From an uncultured Aeromonadales bacterium (GTDB taxonomy: Bacteria; Pseudomonadota; Gammaproteobacteria; Enterobacterales; Succinivibrionaceae), in NCBI GenBank assembly GCA_902782145.1, contig CACZLZ010000014.1, positions 1 to 64,000 on the forward strand: DNA of 64,000 bases. Direction: 5' to 3'. This document shows, piece by piece, positions 55,272 through 64,000 of the stretch. Numbering within the stretch: position 1 is the first letter of the stretch; every line of letters starts with the position of its first letter. The notes beneath the pieces were generated by a model, which saw only the letters and a list, made by a program, of their open reading frames with translations, did no database searches and was not told the origin of the DNA. A program made the translations under genes and the position numbers.

Positions 55272-56207
55272 TCAGTTGACCCGCTCGATGCTGGTGGCTC
55301 CCACCAGGGGCTGCACCCGGGTCTGAATGCTGCGGATGGTGTTCATGTCCGAGGTGCGGCCGCAAACCACCTTGAACATCCGCTGATTGTTCCGGTTGAA
55401 GGGCATGATACTGGCGGCGCAGATCCCACTGACCTTGTTCTTCACATTCTGGGCATTGGTCATGGAGGAGAAGACCCCGAGGCTCACGTTGTACTTCTCC
55501 CCGTTCCGGGCCACAGGTTGGACTGGTGTGCCGGCTGCAGTGGCAGTCTGGGCGGCGGCACGGCGCTTGGCCTCAGCCTCAGCCGGAGTCATGACATTAA
55601 TCTCAGTGCGCTTCCTGGTGTCCCCGTTGATCACGGTAACACGCTGCTGGCCGCTTTGACGGGCAGCCAGTTCCTGGGCCTTGCGCCGATCTCTTTCATC
55701 CTGCTCCCGGCGCTTGGCCTCAGCCAGCCGGGCCTGCTTTTCCCGTTCAAGCCGCTGGGCCTCCTCGTTTTTCCGGCGCTTCTCAGCCTCGGCCCGCGCT
55801 TTTTCTGCCTCCAGCCGGGCGGTTTCCTGACGCCGGGCCTCGGTGCGGGCGGCGGCGGCCGCGGCATCCTTGTCCTGCTGGGAAGCGCCTGCCTGGGTGT
55901 TCTCCACGATAACCACGTCATCAGAGCCGCTGTCCCGGTTTTCCCTCCGGGAAGCAGCCTCAGCCTCCTGCTGACGCTGACGGATCTCCTCCTGCCTCCG
56001 GGCCTCCTGCTCCAGGCGCGCCGTCTCCTCCTCCTGGGCCTGCTGCCGGGCAAACTGTCCCCGAAGCTCCGGATCGGAGAGCCTGGCCACCGCCTCCCGA
56101 TCCCGGTTCACATTGGTGCCGGTGACAAAGAAGGGAACCAGAAAGCAGAAAACCAGCAGAAGGATCACTGCTCCGGCAAACCTTTTCTGCTGGGGTGTGG
56201 GATTCAT
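55272..56207 (-). CDS. dedD: SPOR-domain protein, DedD-like
   Basis: A protein of 311 residues. A short cytoplasmic N-terminus, one membrane segment (AGAVILLLVFCFLVPFFV), a long coiled-coil linker of Ala/Arg/Glu/Gln (~50-215), and a C-terminal SPOR domain (YNVSLGVFSSMTNAQNVKNKV...FKVVCGRTSD) that binds denuded glycan at the division septum. This is the DedD/FtsN plan, and it lies after folC as dedD does in E. coli. The linker is longer than in E. coli DedD (220 residues). ATG 56207 has CGGAGG upstream; the longer frame adds 16 non-conserved residues. The gap to folC is 111 bases. Confidence 0.85.
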   Translation of the reverse strand: MNPTPQQKRFAGAVILLLVFCFLVPFFVTGTNVNRDREAVARLSDPELRGQFARQQAQEEETARLEQEARRQEEIRQRQQEAEAASRRENRDSGSDDVVIVENTQAGASQQDKDAAAAAARTEARRQETARLEAEKARAEAEKRRKNEEAQRLEREKQARLAEAKRREQDERDRRKAQELAARQSGQQRVTVINGDTRKRTEINVMTPAEAEAKRRAAAQTATAAGTPVQPVARNGEKYNVSLGVFSSMTNAQNVKNKVSGICAASIMPFNRNNQRMFKVVCGRTSDMNTIRSIQTRVQPLVGATSIERVN

Positions 56208-56318
56208 GGGCAAGCCTCCGTGAAAACAGGGATCAGAGCCGGAAGGTGGCGGCACAGGAGAGTGCCGGCAAGCCGGATGCAGACCGGAAAACAGAAGTCC
56301 CGGAAAGGAAGATGCACA

Positions 56319-57620
56319 TCAGGACTCCCTTCCCAGGACGCTGAGCACAGCCTGCACGGTCAGGAAAGATCCTGCGGCCAGCACCAGGGGACACTTTTTG
56401 CCGGAGGCCTCCGCCAATGCAGCCTTAAGGCCCTCCTGGACACTATTATAACTGGACACCTGACAGTTTTGAAATGACCGGGCCGCCTGGGCCAGTTTCT
56501 CTCCGGTCTCTCCCCGGGGACCGTACAGGGTGCACAGATGGAGATGAACCGCCTCCTGGGAGATCAGGTACAGGGCCTCGGTGTAATCCTTGTCCCGGAG
56601 CATGCCGATGACCAGGATCACCTCCAGCTCCGGCTCCTGCTCCCGGAGTTTCCGGATCCGGGACACCAGATAGCGGAAGGCATGGGGGTTGTGCCCCACA
56701 TCTGCATACACCGGGGGATGCTCCTGGATCTTCTGGAAGCGTCCGGGCATGGCAAAGTCACGGATCACACGCCGGATCAGGCCGGGCTCCGGGAAGATCC
56801 TGAGGGCCGAGAGTGCCGCCAGCACCGTGGCGGCATTTTCCGCCGGCACTGTGGGCAGAGGAATGCCCTCAACGGATCGGGCAGGCTCCCGGAGATCCTG
56901 CCAGTCAAAAACACCATCCCGGATCCTGAGATCATAGTCCCGGCCCCGGCACAGCAGATCTGACGCCAGCTCTTCCGCAACCTTCCGGGCGCTCTGAGGC
57001 ATGTCCGCCTCACCGTACACCATCACCCCGCCCTTTTTCAGGATCCCCGCCTTCTGGTAGGCGATCTCCTCCCTGGTGTCCCCCAGATAGGCGCAGTGAT
57101 CCAGGGCCACATTGGTGATCACCGCCACCTCGGCGTCCAGGATGTTCACTGAGTCAAACCGGCCGCCCATGCCCACCTCCAGGATCAGGAACTCCGCCGG
57201 CTGCCGGCTGAAGATCATGAAGGCGGCCAGGGTGGTGAACTCAAAGAAGGTCAGGGTGACACCCCGGCGGCGCCGGATCTCCTCCAGCTCCTCAAAGGCG
57301 GACAGCAGCTCCTTGGTGGACACCGGCCGGCCCTGAAGGGTGATGCGCTCATGGAAGCGCATCAGATGGGGGCTGTTGTAAAGGTTGCAGGAATGGCCTT
57401 CCGCCGAAAGGAGGGCGGCCAGAAGACCCGTCACGGAGCCCTTGCCGTTGGTTCCGGTGACCGTCACGATCCGGGATTGTTTCAGGGGAGACAGATCCAG
57501 ATCCCCGGCCACTGCCAGCATCCGGTCCAAAGTGGGATCGATGGCGCGGGAATGAACCGTCTCAAGATAAGAAAGCCAGTCCTCAAGCGACTGGCCATGA
57601 AAGTCAGAATGCAGATCCAT
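56319..57620 (-). CDS. folC: Bifunctional dihydrofolate/folylpolyglutamate synthase
   Basis: A protein of 433 residues. It adds glutamate to dihydropteroate and polyglutamate tails to folates. The Mur-ligase-type P-loop VTGTNGKGSVTGLLAA lies at ~55-70, followed by NSPHLMRFHERI, LEVGMGGRFDSVN, the TNVALDHCAYLGDT Mg site region and the C-terminal DVGHNPHAFR. The start is 12 bases after the accD stop, the standard accD-folC operon. Length and motifs are normal. Confidence 0.96.
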   Translation of the reverse strand: MDLHSDFHGQSLEDWLSYLETVHSRAIDPTLDRMLAVAGDLDLSPLKQSRIVTVTGTNGKGSVTGLLAALLSAEGHSCNLYNSPHLMRFHERITLQGRPVSTKELLSAFEELEEIRRRRGVTLTFFEFTTLAAFMIFSRQPAEFLILEVGMGGRFDSVNILDAEVAVITNVALDHCAYLGDTREEIAYQKAGILKKGGVMVYGEADMPQSARKVAEELASDLLCRGRDYDLRIRDGVFDWQDLREPARSVEGIPLPTVPAENAATVLAALSALRIFPEPGLIRRVIRDFAMPGRFQKIQEHPPVYADVGHNPHAFRYLVSRIRKLREQEPELEVILVIGMLRDKDYTEALYLISQEAVHLHLCTLYGPRGETGEKLAQAARSFQNCQVSSYNSVQEGLKAALAEASGKKCPLVLAAGSFLTVQAVLSVLGRES

Positions 57621-57632
57621 CAGCGGACGGGG

Positions 57633-58517
57633 TTACTCCTGATCAATGGGTTCCATGTTCATGAACTTGCCCAGGAGGCAGGACAGGCGGTCCCGCATAT
57701 CCCGGCGATCAATGATCCCGTCCAGCACGCCCTTGGTCAGCAGGAACTCGGATCTCTGGAAGCCCTCAGGCAGTTTCTCCCGCACCGTCTGCTCAATGAC
57801 CCGGGGACCGGCAAAGCCGATCAGAGCCTTGGGCTCAGCCACATTCACATCTCCCAGCATGGCCAGGCTCGCAGAGACGCCGCCCATGGTGGGGTTGGTG
57901 AGCACCGACACATAGGGCAGACCCTCTTTGGACAGCCGCTGCAGGGCGGCGCTGGTCTTGGCCATCTGCATCAGGGAGAACAATGACTCCTGCATCCGGG
58001 CGCCGCCGGAGGTGGAGAAACAGATCAGGGCCCGGCGATCGGCAATGGCCTCATTGACACCCCTGACAAAGCGGGCGCCCACCACCGATCCCATGGAGCC
58101 GCCCATGAAGTCAAACTCAAAGGCACAGGCCACCACCGGGATCCCCTTCACTGTGCCCTTCATCACGATCAGGGCATCCTTCTCGTTGGTCTTCTTCTGG
58201 GCATCCACCAGACGATCCTTGTATTTTTTGAAGTCCTTGAACTTCAGCACGTCATGGGGCTTGAGATCAGCGCCGATCTCCTCTCGGGACTGCACATCCA
58301 GAAAGCGCAGCAGACGCTCCCGGGCACCGATCTTCATGTGGTGACCACATTTGGGACAGACAAAGAGGTTCCGCTCAACCTCGGCGCGGTACAGAACCTG
58401 CTGGCAGGAATCACATTTGGTCCAGACCCCCTCAGGTATGTTCACGGTTTTGCCGTTAGTGTCAATGGAGGGTTTATTGGTGTTCCCCTTGAACACATTC
58501 TCAAGCCAACTACTCAT
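57633..58517 (-). CDS. accD: Acetyl-CoA carboxylase carboxyltransferase subunit beta
   Basis: A protein of 294 residues. With AccA it transfers the carboxyl group from biotin to acetyl-CoA, the first step of fatty-acid synthesis. The four-Cys zinc ribbon is present near the N-terminus ([10 protein letters not shown]...FVCPKCGHH), followed by the crotonase-like core with [24 protein letters not shown] and [16 protein letters not shown] precedes ATG 58517. It heads the accD-folC unit. The 660 bases upstream are gene-free. Confidence 0.97.
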   Translation of the reverse strand: MSSWLENVFKGNTNKPSIDTNGKTVNIPEGVWTKCDSCQQVLYRAEVERNLFVCPKCGHHMKIGARERLLRFLDVQSREEIGADLKPHDVLKFKDFKKYKDRLVDAQKKTNEKDALIVMKGTVKGIPVVACAFEFDFMGGSMGSVVGARFVRGVNEAIADRRALICFSTSGGARMQESLFSLMQMAKTSAALQRLSKEGLPYVSVLTNPTMGGVSASLAMLGDVNVAEPKALIGFAGPRVIEQTVREKLPEGFQRSEFLLTKGVLDGIIDRRDMRDRLSCLLGKFMNMEPIDQE

Positions 58518-59176
58518 TCAGACCTCTTAACAATCATGCTGTCCGGCCCGGGGGCGCCAGGTCCCCCAGAGCCATGCCCTGCCGGACGCGCACCGTCCGG
58601 AGCCGGGACGCACCCGGGGCACCGGAATTATAGCACAGTGCCTGCCGCCTCAAGCACCGGCAGGGCCCGATTTGTGACCTGCCCTGTGGAAGCGGCGGTT
58701 TTTCCGCCGGCCGCAGCTGTGAGTCCGGAGAAAGCACCGATCTGAAGGGCCGGGAGTGACACGGCAGCCTTCTTTCCCTTCCGGAAAGGTGGCAGGAATG
58801 ATGGGATCCCACCTCTCCCGATCCGGGAACGGACTGCTGGATACCGGTCATAAAAGCCTGGGGATCCTGTGGGCAAGGAGGATGGACGGATAAGGATGAC
58901 AGGCGGGTACAGAGGATATGGAGGACATGGAGGATCCGGCAGATCCTGCCGGATGTAACCGGAAACGACAAGGAAGGAGCAGGAAAGATCCCGGACGAAG
59001 GGATGCAGGAACGGTCCCCGGGGATCCTGCCAGGGAGCATGCCGGAGATAAATACAGCCTCAGCCGACCATCTGCTCCGGCTCATCCACCATCCAAGTCC
59101 TGTCCACCACCTCAGTCCTGTCCCCTGCCCCAGTCCTGTTCTCTGGCCCTGTCCTGTCCCCTGTCCCGGGTTCCGA
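58518..59176. other. Gene-free spacer between truA and accD
   Basis: About 660 bases. An ORF of ~277 codons overlaps it but runs mostly in the wrong frame of truA and has no family resemblance. dedA, which can lie here in E. coli, is absent. Degenerate CCTGTCC-rich repeats lie at 59095-59170. Confidence 0.6.
59095..59170 (+). repeat. Degenerate CAGTCCTGTCC(CC) repeats
   Basis: About four imperfect units of 17-20 bases carry the core CCTGTCC or CCTGTTC, just beyond the truA stop. They are noncoding. Confidence 0.55.
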
Positions 59177-59968
59177 TCACTCCAGCCACAGGGGGCCCAG
59201 GGGAACCTCAGGAATGCCGAAGCGGTCAGGATAGGAGACATGCACCAGATACAGTCCCCCGGGAAGACCGGTGGGCCCGGCCTGGTTCCGGTCCCGGATC
59301 TCCAGGAGTTCCTGGATCCAGGCGGGCTCCTTCCGGCCCAGCCCCACCTCCAGCAGGGATCCGGCAATGTTCCGCACCATATGGTGCAGGAAGGCGTTGG
59401 CGGCGATCTCCAGGATCACAAAGTCCCCCCGGCGGATCACCCTGGCAGAATGGACATTGCGGAAGGGGGATCGGGACTGGCACTGGGAGGATCGGAAGGA
59501 GGTGAAGTCCCGCTCCCCCAGGAGGAAGGCAGCACCCTGATCCATGGCCTCATGATCCAGGGGCCGGCCGCTGTAGTCGCTGACCCCCCGGGACATCACG
59601 GCGCAACGGGCAGGACCGTTCCAGATGATGTAGCGGTAAATGCGTTCGAATGCGGAGAACCGGGCATGGAAATCCTCCGGCACTTCCCGGGCCCAGCGCA
59701 CGGCAATGTCCGGAGGCAACTTGGTGTTCACTCCCCGGATCCAGGCATGCAGGGGACGGGTTGTGCCCTCAGGACAGTCAAAATGCACCACCTGGCCGGT
59801 GGCGTGAACCCCGGTGTCCGTGCGCCCGGCGCAGATCAGACGGATCCCGGCGGCGGCAATGCTGGACACCGCCTCCTCCAGGCACCCCTGGATGCTGGGA
59901 ACGCCCTCCTGGAGCTGGAAGCCCTGGTAGGCACTGCCGTCGTACTCAACTCCCAGGGCGATCCTCAT
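59177..59968 (-). CDS. truA: tRNA pseudouridine(38-40) synthase
   Basis: A protein of 263 residues. It isomerises uridines 38-40 in the anticodon arm of tRNAs. The catalytic Asp51 lies in CAGRTDTGVHATGQVVHF, with YDGSAYQGFQ before it and the C-terminal HHMVRNIAGSLLEVG as in all TruA proteins. The ATG overlaps the fimV stop as ATGA, so translation is coupled to fimV. The last residues (IPEVPLGPLWLE) are a normal end. Confidence 0.96.
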   Translation of the reverse strand: MRIALGVEYDGSAYQGFQLQEGVPSIQGCLEEAVSSIAAAGIRLICAGRTDTGVHATGQVVHFDCPEGTTRPLHAWIRGVNTKLPPDIAVRWAREVPEDFHARFSAFERIYRYIIWNGPARCAVMSRGVSDYSGRPLDHEAMDQGAAFLLGERDFTSFRSSQCQSRSPFRNVHSARVIRRGDFVILEIAANAFLHHMVRNIAGSLLEVGLGRKEPAWIQELLEIRDRNQAGPTGLPGGLYLVHVSYPDRFGIPEVPLGPLWLE

Positions 59969-62900
59969 TTCAGCTTGCTCAGCATGCTCTCCGCCTCTTT
60001 CCGAAACTCCGGTCCGGCATTGGCGATAATGTCATTCAGGGTGTCCCGGGCGGCGGCCTTGTCATCAATGCTCAGGTACGCCTTCACCAGGCTGATGTTG
60101 TCCTTGGCGTCCTCGTCGCTCATGCTGGGTGCCTCCTGGGCGCTGTTCAGCAGGGCGTCAATATCGTCGTCGGACACCGTCACATCCGCAGCCACCGTGG
60201 CGCTTTCTGCCACTGCCGCCGGGGCGACGGGATCCGATCCCCGGGCGGTGGAAACCGAACTCAGGATATCGTCAATGTCATCCTGGGCCGATCCCCCCTT
60301 GCTGCCGGGCTGAACCCCGGCAGGGGCAGCAGCAGCCAGAATGGCGTCAATGTCATCATCCGTGGCCTTGAGATCAGGCTCCGGAGCCGGAGTGGCCTTC
60401 TTGCCCTTGGGCGCTGTATCACTGCCCCCGGCGGCAGCTGCCAGAATGGCGTCAATGTCGTCATCGGAGGCCTTGAGATCTGGCTCCGGCGCCGGTGCGG
60501 CCTTTTGATCCTTGGGCGCTGCGTCACTGCCTCCGGCAGCGGCTGCCAGAATGGCGTCAATGTCGTCATCGGAAGCCTTGAGATCTGGCTCCGGAGCTGG
60601 TGGAGTCTTGGTGCTCTGGGGAGCAGCATTCTTCCCTTCGGCGGCAGCCGCCAGGATGGCGTCGATGTCATCTTCGGAAGCCTTGCCGGAGTCGGCAGAC
60701 GGTGCGGCACTCCCGGACTTTCCTGCTGATCCGTCAGCCTTTCCGCCGGCAGAGCCGTCAATGGAGGCAAGGATCGCATCGATGTCCTCCTCCGAGGCGG
60801 TGCCAGATCCAGCCACGGGATCGGCGCTCTTCAGCTTGCTTCCACCCTGATCGCCGCCTCCGGCAGCAGCCAGAATGGCGTCAATGTCATCATCGGAAGC
60901 CGCAAGATCAGGCTTCGGGGCGGGTGCGGCCTTTTGGCCCTCGGGCGCAGCGTCACTGCCCCCGGCGGCGGCAAGGATGGCGTCAATGTCATCATCGGAA
61001 GCCGCAAGATCAGGCTTCGGGGCGGGTGCGGCCTTTTGGCCCTCGGGCGCAGCGTCACTGCCCCCGGCGGCGAGGATGGCGTCAATGTCGTGCTCCGAGG
61101 CCTTCTCATCCAGGGAAGGGGCCGGCGCGGCCTTCCGCTCCTCTCCGGCGCTGGTCAGGGATGCCAGGATGGAGTCAATGTCATCCGCAGCGGCACTGTC
61201 ACTGACCGGGGCGGGCTCCGGTGAGGGAGGCTCCCCCATGGAGGCCAGGATATCGTCAATGTCCTCAGCGGCCGTCCGGGCTCCGGCCGTTGAGGCCGGG
61301 GAGTTTCCCCGGGTGCCCGAGGCCTGGGCCAGGGGGCTGGCAGGATCAATGGACTTGCCGTCATCGGCCTGGCTGATGATCCGGTCAATGTCCCGGGTGG
61401 TCAGGTTGCCGGCAAGATCCACACTCTCCCGGGCCGGAGCTGAGGTGGGCAGATCCTGGGGCACCAGATCGATGTTGTCGGAGACGTCAACATTCTGGCG
61501 GGTCCTAAGGGCAGGATCTTCATTGACCACCTCCTCAGTGCCAATGTCGGCGCTGGCGAAGGAGCTTTCATCCAATGTCCCCTGATCACCCCCGTCATCG
61601 GCAATGATGAAGGACTCCGAACTCTTCTGCTTGGGCTTCTCATCACTGTCGGCATTGAGATCAATGCCCCCCATCACCGGCATGGCCTGGGGCTGGGCCG
61701 GAGACTCCGGTGCCACTTCCTTCTCGTTGGTGGGCACCATGGCAATGGGATCCAGGGCCATGAGGTGATCAAACTCCCCGGCCTGATCCAGATCATCGTC
61801 ATCAGAGTCCACATCCATTTCCTTGCGGAACTTCCGGCGCATCCGGTAGGTCATGAAGGAGATGATCATCAGGAGAATGAAGATCAGAATGATACCCCCG
61901 GCCACCAGGGACACGGGAATGCTGTCCTCCCGGATCACCTCCTGGACCTGGGCGTTCTTCTGCTCCAGCAGTTCCACCATGCGGTCAAGTTTCTGATCCT
62001 GGGTCTCCAGGCGGTGCCGGAGCTCCGAGACCTCCCGGTTGATCTGGTTGATGTCAGAGCTGGAGGTGGTCAGGCGGCTGTCAATGTCACTGAAGCGGCC
62101 GTCATACTTCTTGGACACCTCCTCAATGATCTCACCCTTGGCGTTCTCCGCCCGGACCGCATCCCGGTCAAAAGTCAGGGAAGATCCCGTGGCGGAGGTC
62201 TTGCCGCTGCCCTGCTGCTGAGCCGGGGGCTTGGTGCCGGCCAGTACCTCATCGGAGGTCAGCTCCTGCCCGTTGGTGTCCACCAGGATCAGTGTCTCCA
62301 GGGGCTTGACCACCTGCCCCTCATTTTTGGGCTTGGCCTGCTCCTTGTCCTTCTCCTTTTCGTAATAGGTCACCCCGGAACCCTGGGATCCGGTATCCAG
62401 GCTGATGGAGGCGGTCTTCTGCCCCTCATTCTTGCCCTCGTCCTTTTTAGCCGGGGCCGCAGTCTGGGGGCCGGCGGCAGGCACGCCGCACACGCCGGAG
62501 GGACAGTTGGCCATGGCATAGTCATATTCCGCCTTGCTCACACCTCCCTGGGCCAGGAGTTTTTTGGCCAGATCCTTGTCCTCGGCCAGGGCCTGCTCTG
62601 CCGAGGGGATCCTTAACTGGCAGCCCCTGGACATGGAGTCCAGGCGTCCGTTGACAAAGCAACGGAAGTTCTTCCGGAAAATGGAGGCCTTCTGCTGGTT
62701 GATGGTCACTTTCACATCCCGGGTGCGCTCCGCCAGGCTATGGAGAGTCTCCCCGGACTTGGGGGCCACCGTGGTGATATAGCGGTTCACATCATAATCC
62801 GCCGGCAGGCGGGGATTGGTGAAGAAGCCCAGATCCTTCACCGCAGATGAGCCCGCAGCGGCAGCTGACTGGGTATGGCGCCGGGGATGAAGACGGGAGT

Positions 62901-63105
62901 CGGGAATGGTCACCGGCTTCACCTGGGAGTCAGGGTTCTCCAGCCTCCGGCCCCCGGGGCCCCGGATCTCCGTGGAAAAGGCCTGGAGGCCGCTTCCCCT
63001 GGAGGAGGCTGCGCCCTCAATCTCCAGGCTGCCGGCGGCAAGGGCTGCGCCGGCGGCTAGTGAGGCCAGGAGCATAAGGCCAAGCTTCTTCATTCCCTGT
63101 TTCAT
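59965..63105 (-). CDS. fimV: FimV-like inner-membrane hub protein with long acidic repeats
   Basis: A protein of 1046 residues. Signal peptide (LMLLASLAAGAALAAG). A FimV-type LysM region (~115-185: VAPKSGETLHSLAERTR, FRKNFRCFVNGRLDSMSRGCQLRIPS) should bind peptidoglycan. A coiled coil (~345-390) precedes one membrane segment (~397-419). The cytoplasmic part carries about twelve copies of a DDIDAILA-type motif separated by Ala/Pro/Lys spacers. The chain ends in the FimV C-terminal helical domain (NISLVKAYLSIDDKAAARDTLNDII). FimV organises the cell pole and type IV pili or chemosensory parts in Pseudomonas and Vibrio. truA follows as in Pseudomonas, and usg precedes. Confidence 0.9.
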   Translation of the reverse strand: MKQGMKKLGLMLLASLAAGAALAAGSLEIEGAASSRGSGLQAFSTEIRGPGGRRLENPDSQVKPVTIPDSRLHPRRHTQSAAAAGSSAVKDLGFFTNPRLPADYDVNRYITTVAPKSGETLHSLAERTRDVKVTINQQKASIFRKNFRCFVNGRLDSMSRGCQLRIPSAEQALAEDKDLAKKLLAQGGVSKAEYDYAMANCPSGVCGVPAAGPQTAAPAKKDEGKNEGQKTASISLDTGSQGSGVTYYEKEKDKEQAKPKNEGQVVKPLETLILVDTNGQELTSDEVLAGTKPPAQQQGSGKTSATGSSLTFDRDAVRAENAKGEIIEEVSKKYDGRFSDIDSRLTTSSSDINQINREVSELRHRLETQDQKLDRMVELLEQKNAQVQEVIREDSIPVSLVAGGIILIFILLMIISFMTYRMRRKFRKEMDVDSDDDDLDQAGEFDHLMALDPIAMVPTNEKEVAPESPAQPQAMPVMGGIDLNADSDEKPKQKSSESFIIADDGGDQGTLDESSFASADIGTEEVVNEDPALRTRQNVDVSDNIDLVPQDLPTSAPARESVDLAGNLTTRDIDRIISQADDGKSIDPASPLAQASGTRGNSPASTAGARTAAEDIDDILASMGEPPSPEPAPVSDSAAADDIDSILASLTSAGEERKAAPAPSLDEKASEHDIDAILAAGGSDAAPEGQKAAPAPKPDLAASDDDIDAILAAAGGSDAAPEGQKAAPAPKPDLAASDDDIDAILAAAGGGDQGGSKLKSADPVAGSGTASEEDIDAILASIDGSAGGKADGSAGKSGSAAPSADSGKASEDDIDAILAAAAEGKNAAPQSTKTPPAPEPDLKASDDDIDAILAAAAGGSDAAPKDQKAAPAPEPDLKASDDDIDAILAAAAGGSDTAPKGKKATPAPEPDLKATDDDIDAILAAAAPAGVQPGSKGGSAQDDIDDILSSVSTARGSDPVAPAAVAESATVAADVTVSDDDIDALLNSAQEAPSMSDEDAKDNISLVKAYLSIDDKAAARDTLNDIIANAGPEFRKEAESMLSKLK
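60875..61070 (-). repeat. Two near-identical 102-bp coding units in fimV
   Basis: Two consecutive copies, starting at 60875 and 60977, are identical over about 95 bases and encode the same 34-residue spacer-plus-DDDIDAILA unit. Other motif copies in the gene are more diverged at the DNA level, so this pair arose recently by tandem duplication. Confidence 0.85.
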
Positions 63106-63198
63106 ATGAGTATCCCGAAATCCATGACACTGCTGGGCTCAAGCAAATATCATGCTAGCAATAACAAAAGGGCAGATCCTGGGGACGCCAACTGGATA

Positions 63199-63999
63199 TC
63201 AGAACAGTTCCCGGGAGATCCACTCCAGGATCCCCAGACTGTTCAGCACCATCCCGGCCATGGTGCTGTCCATGACCGCAAACATGTTGAACTCCCCGCT
63301 GCAGCCGGCACTGCTTCTGAGCCGGGTGATCACCTGGCGCTCCCGATCGGTGCCGTGGGTCACCGGGGACACGGTCTCCGCGGCCACATACTCCAGGGAG
63401 GGCTCCTCCTCCAGGGCCGCCCGCAGCTCCTCCAGTGACACCGGCACGGCGGGGGTGAAGGAGATGTGGGCGCAGTAGCCGTGGAACATGGGCACCGTGA
63501 AGCAGCTGCAGCTGGTCTTCCCGGCCAGCTCCGGCAGGAAGGACTCCAGGCCTGCGATCACCGCCAGCTCATGATCTGAATACTGCCGATCCTCCCCGTC
63601 AGGGGAGGCGCCGATCACCGAGGGGATCACGTTGAAGGCGGACTGCACCGGGAAATGCCGGTGGGTCACCGAGCGGCCGTTCAGAAGCCCGGCGGTCTGG
63701 CCGGCCAACTCCATCACCGCCCCGTAGCCGGAGGCGGAGGCGGACTCCATGGCGGTGATCTCAGCCCGGTCCAGGCCAAACCTGCGGATCACGGGACCCA
63801 GGGCCAGGACTGAGGAGATCACCGGCGGCGGGGGCGACACAAAGAGCCGGCCCCGGGTGTCCGCCGGGGAGCCCCCGGCGGCGGGGATCATCAGGATCCC
63901 CCCCTGGGGCACCGGTCCCCCGGTGGCGTCGATCACCGCACACCCGGCCTCCAGGGCAGACAGGATGGCGTCCCGGGACCGGGAGGGGGCGGAATAGAA
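63199..63999 (-). CDS. usg: Usg-type aspartate-semialdehyde dehydrogenase homologue (5' end outside window)
   Basis: 267 codons are visible; the N-terminus lies beyond the right edge. The residues VIDATGGPVPQGGILMIPAA, then ESASASGYGAVMELAGQTAGLLNG and the C-terminal FTVPMFHGYCAHISF are the pattern of Usg, a relative of Asd. In true Asd the catalytic Cys sits in an S(A/T)YQAxSGxG-like context; here SASASGYGA has no Cys, so the dehydrogenase activity is doubtful. usg lies ahead of fimV and truA, the usual arrangement. The 93-base gap to fimV has no clear terminator. Confidence 0.85.
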   Translation of the reverse strand, partial: FYSAPSRSRDAILSALEAGCAVIDATGGPVPQGGILMIPAAGGSPADTRGRLFVSPPPPVISSVLALGPVIRRFGLDRAEITAMESASASGYGAVMELAGQTAGLLNGRSVTHRHFPVQSAFNVIPSVIGASPDGEDRQYSDHELAVIAGLESFLPELAGKTSCSCFTVPMFHGYCAHISFTPAVPVSLEELRAALEEEPSLEYVAAETVSPVTHGTDRERQVITRLRSSAGCSGEFNMFAVMDSTMAGMVLNSLGILEWISRELF

Positions 64000-64000
64000 C

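Noticed and set aside
58534-59367. 277-codon ORF between accD and truA
   Set aside because: It overlaps truA in another frame and translates to low-complexity Gly/Gln and Ser/Pro sequence derived from DNA repeats.

Overview
The window reads as chromosomal DNA of a GC-rich gammaproteobacterium. The best taxonomic marker is the right end, where usg, fimV, truA, accD, folC and a dedD-like SPOR gene follow one another in an order typical of Gammaproteobacteria. A TTG-started carA overlapping carB, a LuxO-like regulator and several copies of an AAA-ATPase/PD-(D/E)XK family common in gut anaerobes make Succinivibrionaceae a reasonable guess. No rRNA is present to confirm this, so the family level is inference.

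Left third (1-16.2 kb): a type VI secretion accessory island, all on the + strand. It holds the end of hcp, a DUF2169 adaptor fused to pentapeptide repeats, vgrG, a second pentapeptide protein, a PAAR-like DUF4150 tip protein, three unrecognised proteins with beta-repeat tails resembling VgrG tails (two with hydrophobic segments), two DUF3540 proteins, and a zinc-metallopeptidase-like protein with a YgjP/DUF45 catalytic end preceded by four copies of an approximately 65-residue module. The sheath, baseplate and membrane-complex genes are not in view. Next come a secreted protein and a subtilisin-like lipoprotein in one operon (16.6-19.4 kb).

Middle (19.8-43.7 kb): small lipoprotein and secreted genes, an AT-rich BspA-like DUF285 repeat gene beside decayed fragments, an AGCS amino-acid:sodium symporter, carAB, a badly frameshifted AAA-ATPase/nuclease pseudogene next to a degenerate ISAzo13-type transposase, three exported proteins (one YccT-like), a truncated AAA-ATPase, and a four-gene minus-strand phosphorelay. 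The phosphorelay runs LuxO-like sigma54 activator, HPt protein, FIST sensor, cytosolic hybrid histidine kinase. This matches the parts list of the Vibrio VpsV/VpsS-LuxU-LuxO pathway in one cluster. A Nif3-family gene follows.

Right (44-64 kb): a 1324-residue fusion of a polysaccharide pyruvyl transferase with a ferredoxin/FrhB-like redox domain and two beta-sandwich-like modules; an ATPase of the COG3910 type; an intact AAA-ATPase/PD-(D/E)XK protein; a tandem duplication of an unrecognised approximately 305-residue protein with conserved ends and a divergent middle; about 1 kb of gene-free DNA; and then the housekeeping block from dedD to usg. The accessory regions (20-23, 29.7-37, 48-55 kb) show decay, duplication and base-composition shifts typical of acquired DNA. 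The carAB, accD-folC and usg-fimV-truA blocks are ordinary core genome.
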